Source: Agelas oroides
Lineage: Eukaryota; Porifera; Demospongiae; Agelasida; Agelasidae
Length of the DNA: 64,000 nucleotides
Assembly: GCA_949130485.1 (NCBI GenBank)
Contig: OX422201.1
Coordinates: 452,501-516,500 of the forward strand
Direction: 5' to 3'
Part shown: one piece after another, positions 63,633 to 64,000 of the stretch
Layout of the letters: each line of letters starts with the position of its first letter
How positions within the stretch are numbered: position 1 is the stretch's first letter
Program-made: the position numbers and the translations under genes
The notes under the pieces: generated by a model
Seen by the model: the letters and a program-made list of their open reading frames with translations, nothing else
What the model was told of the DNA's origin: nothing
Database searches by the model: none

Positions 63633-64000
63633 TAGCAAGGGTTTTGTTGCCTGTTGAAGCATTTGTGACCAGGAACCAGACTTATGATCGGTGAAAACTG
63701 TGTTTGATTGATTGATCGTTCTCAGTTCTTGATCACTTGATTTACAGTGGTTTAATGGACAAATTGTGTTCTTCGTTCATCCATTGATGATTGCAGTTTG
63801 GAGTTCACCTTGATCTCTGGACTTTGGTCGTTTGATTCCATTTGATCACTTCAACAGGAGACATTCAAGTGACATACTCTTTGGACAGTGCGAGTCATCA
63901 CACATAATAGTTACTATTAAATAAAGCAGCTTGATTTTCTTGCTAATACAGCTACTGGATTAGATACAAACTTGCCTACCCGGATGGGAGTAGTTCTATG
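63633..64000. other. Right-edge stretch without recognised gene
   Basis: No exon or repeat recognised. It is probably intron or 5' region of SGSM. Confidence 0.4.

Overview
This is a eukaryotic, almost certainly animal, genomic window. Genes carry many short introns with GT-AG borders, and the coding exons give clear animal orthologs (SPPL3, SUPT20H, IFT20, MORN3, TBL2, AIP, HFM1, SANBR, tyrosylprotein sulfotransferase, SGSM1/2 and a globin). Genes are very compact, about one per 4 kb. Short intergenic gaps, small introns and a heavy load of tiny palindromic transposons suggest an early-branching animal, most likely a demosponge. The species call is inference; the gene calls rest on translated exons that I joined at splice sites.

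Layout. 1-0.75 kb: the 5' exon of a secreted protein (minus) head to head with a short ZNHIT3-like gene (plus). 1.76-7.1 kb: SUPT20H (minus), head to head with SPPL3 (plus, 7.2-12.5 kb; the 12 exons I reconstruct give 384 aa). 12.7-21.8 kb: a large WD-repeat/HEAT-like WDR97-type gene (minus), head to head with MORN3 (plus, 22.0-23.8 kb) across a promoter with two RFX X-boxes. 24.4-25.6 kb: AIP (minus), head to head with TBL2 (plus, 25.7-29.9 kb). 30.2-32.4 kb: a BACURD/KCTD10-13 gene (plus) with a GC-AG intron. 32.8-34.2 kb: a globin (plus) with introns at the classic B12.2 and G7.0 positions. 34.5-35.9 kb: IFT20 (minus), head to head with the meiotic helicase HFM1 (plus, 36.2-44.4 kb). 44.5-49.1 kb: SANBR/KIAA1841 (plus), tail to tail with a secreted GH25 lysozyme (minus, 49.1-51.0 kb), which is head to head with a tyrosylprotein sulfotransferase (plus, 51.3-52.5 kb). 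53.5-63.5 kb: an SGSM1/2 RUN-TBC RabGAP (minus).

The non-coding sequence is unusually structured. A family of palindromic elements with ends TAGCCTCGTTCCCAGGC recurs dozens of times; many copies are flanked by 9-bp target-site duplications, pointing to a Mutator-like MITE. One relative has been amplified into a hairpin satellite. There are pogo-like and hAT-like MITEs, minisatellites that have multiplied a splice acceptor, and four different tandem arrays in one gene (SGSM) that share the core TCACATGA. (CA)n and pyrimidine tracts sit directly against many 3' splice sites.

Functionally the genes are mostly independent housekeeping genes, but three in 14 kb (WDR97-like, MORN3, IFT20) belong to cilia or flagella and carry X-box-like promoter sites. 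I saw no tRNA or rRNA genes, no CRISPR array and no autonomous transposase.
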